Assembly (NCBI RefSeq): GCF_022549695.1
Contig: NZ_JAKZGS010000007.1
Span: 62,001-126,000 of the forward strand
Source: Belliella calami
GTDB taxonomy: Bacteria; Bacteroidota; Bacteroidia; Cytophagales; Cyclobacteriaceae
DNA: 64,000 nt
Direction: 5' to 3'
Position 1 is the stretch's first letter. Each line of letters opens with the position of its first letter. Shown here in pieces: positions 63,487 to 64,000 of this stretch. Under the pieces are notes generated by a model, which saw nothing but the letters and a program-made list of their open reading frames with translations, was not told where the DNA came from and did no database searches. The translations under genes were made by a program, and so were the position numbers.

Positions 63487-64000
63487 TTAATTGTCTGAAG
63501 AGATTTCATTTTTCTTGAACTTTGAATTCAAAGTTTCAAAGACAACATAAAGTCCAGGAATTAGAAAGACTCCAATCACAGTTCCTATAAGCATTCCTCC
63601 GGCTGCGGCTGTACCTATCGTTCTATTCCCGATCGCTCCAGCTCCTGAAGCGAGAGTCAATGGTATCAGCCCACAAATAAATGCCAAAGAAGTCATCAAA
63701 ATTGGTCTCAACCTCTCTACACCACCATTGATGGCACTTTGGATGATAGAGAGCCCCTTTGCTCTATTCTGAATTGCTATTTCTATTATCAGAATTGCAT
63801 TTTTCCCAAGTAGTCCAATCAACATTACCAGTGATACTTGTGCATAGATATCATTCTCCAGTCCAGTCAATTTAAGAAAAAGGAAAGAGCCGAAAATCCC
63901 TGCAGGTAATGATAAAATCACAGGCATTGGCAAAAAGTAACTTTCATACTGAGCCGACAGCAACAAATACACAAATAGCAAACAAATCAAAAACACATAG
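63487..64000 (-). CDS. RND efflux pump, C-terminal part (cut by the window edge)
   Basis: This is the last 169-171 residues of an RND (AcrB/MexB-type) inner-membrane pump; the gene continues beyond position 64000. Visible features are LLSAQYESYFLPMPVILSLP, LIGLLGKNAILIIEIA, GGVERLRPILMTSLAFICGL and TIGTAAAGGMLIGTVIGVFL, the conserved C-terminal transmembrane segments. The partner adaptor protein is probably further upstream, outside the window. Confidence 0.93.
   Translation of the reverse strand, partial: YVFLICLLFVYLLLSAQYESYFLPMPVILSLPAGIFGSFLFLKLTGLENDIYAQVSLVMLIGLLGKNAILIIEIAIQNRAKGLSIIQSAINGGVERLRPILMTSLAFICGLIPLTLASGAGAIGNRTIGTAAAGGMLIGTVIGVFLIPGLYVVFETLNSKFKKNEISSDN

Overview
The window looks like a chromosomal segment from a Bacteroidota bacterium, most likely order Cytophagales (Cyclobacteriaceae or Algoriphagus-like). 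This is inferred from the low GC content, TAnnTTTG-type -7 promoter elements, absence of obvious Shine-Dalgarno dependence, a two-piece MetH, SusC-style carboxypeptidase-like plug extensions, DUF4221/DUF3109 proteins and LuxE/PaaK-type acyltransferases. No tRNA, rRNA, CRISPR array, prophage or intact insertion sequence was found.

Layout. 1-736 is repeat-rich non-coding DNA. 737-6809 (minus) is an AddB/AddA-type helicase-nuclease pair. 6945-17196 (minus) is a curli (functional amyloid) locus. In transcription order it has a LuxR-type regulator with a degenerate receiver, a 144-residue secreted leader protein with one curlin-like repeat, four large tandem curlin-repeat proteins, a smaller CsgB-like curlin, CsgE, CsgF, a long CsgG with an extra C-terminal barrel-like region, and a translationally coupled CarboxypepD/FN3 lipoprotein. 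17536-26932 holds a YdiJ-like FAD/Fe-S dehydrogenase, a YdcF-like protein, a DUF4221 lipoprotein, a DUF3109 protein, a cupredoxin-like lipoprotein and a TonB-dependent receptor. The RNase P RNA gene and an HTH-less NtrC-type regulator follow (27180-28782).

28798-41632 carries a 39-residue lipoprotein, a LuxE-like acyltransferase and small envelope proteins. It continues with a compact five-gene plus-strand operon (acetolactate synthase-like enzyme, aldehyde dehydrogenase, small GNAT, ferredoxin/CDGSH protein, MFS transporter), an MBL-fold hydrolase, an RhlE-type helicase and a SulP transporter. 41632-46096 has a degraded coding remnant, three tandem small lipoproteins, a Crp/Fnr regulator, an SDR and a universal stress protein. 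47137-52225 is a methionine/one-carbon cluster: a SAM-I riboswitch with its promoter, split metH and metF, with an HMG-CoA-lyase-like gene downstream. The remainder is a duplicated barrel-like protein, a hybrid histidine kinase, two S9 peptidases, and an RND efflux outer-membrane factor plus the C-terminus of its pump, cut by the window edge.

The two most notable signals are the curli locus and a family of intergenic elements. The curli locus has an unusual architecture and its own regulator, promoter palindromes and inter-gene hairpins. The intergenic elements are about 140 bp, with imperfect terminal inverted repeats containing TATCCGC, at 20931, 30742, 36658, 61865 and possibly 56131. They sit at 3' ends of genes, and one is flanked by a 14-bp direct repeat as if inserted.
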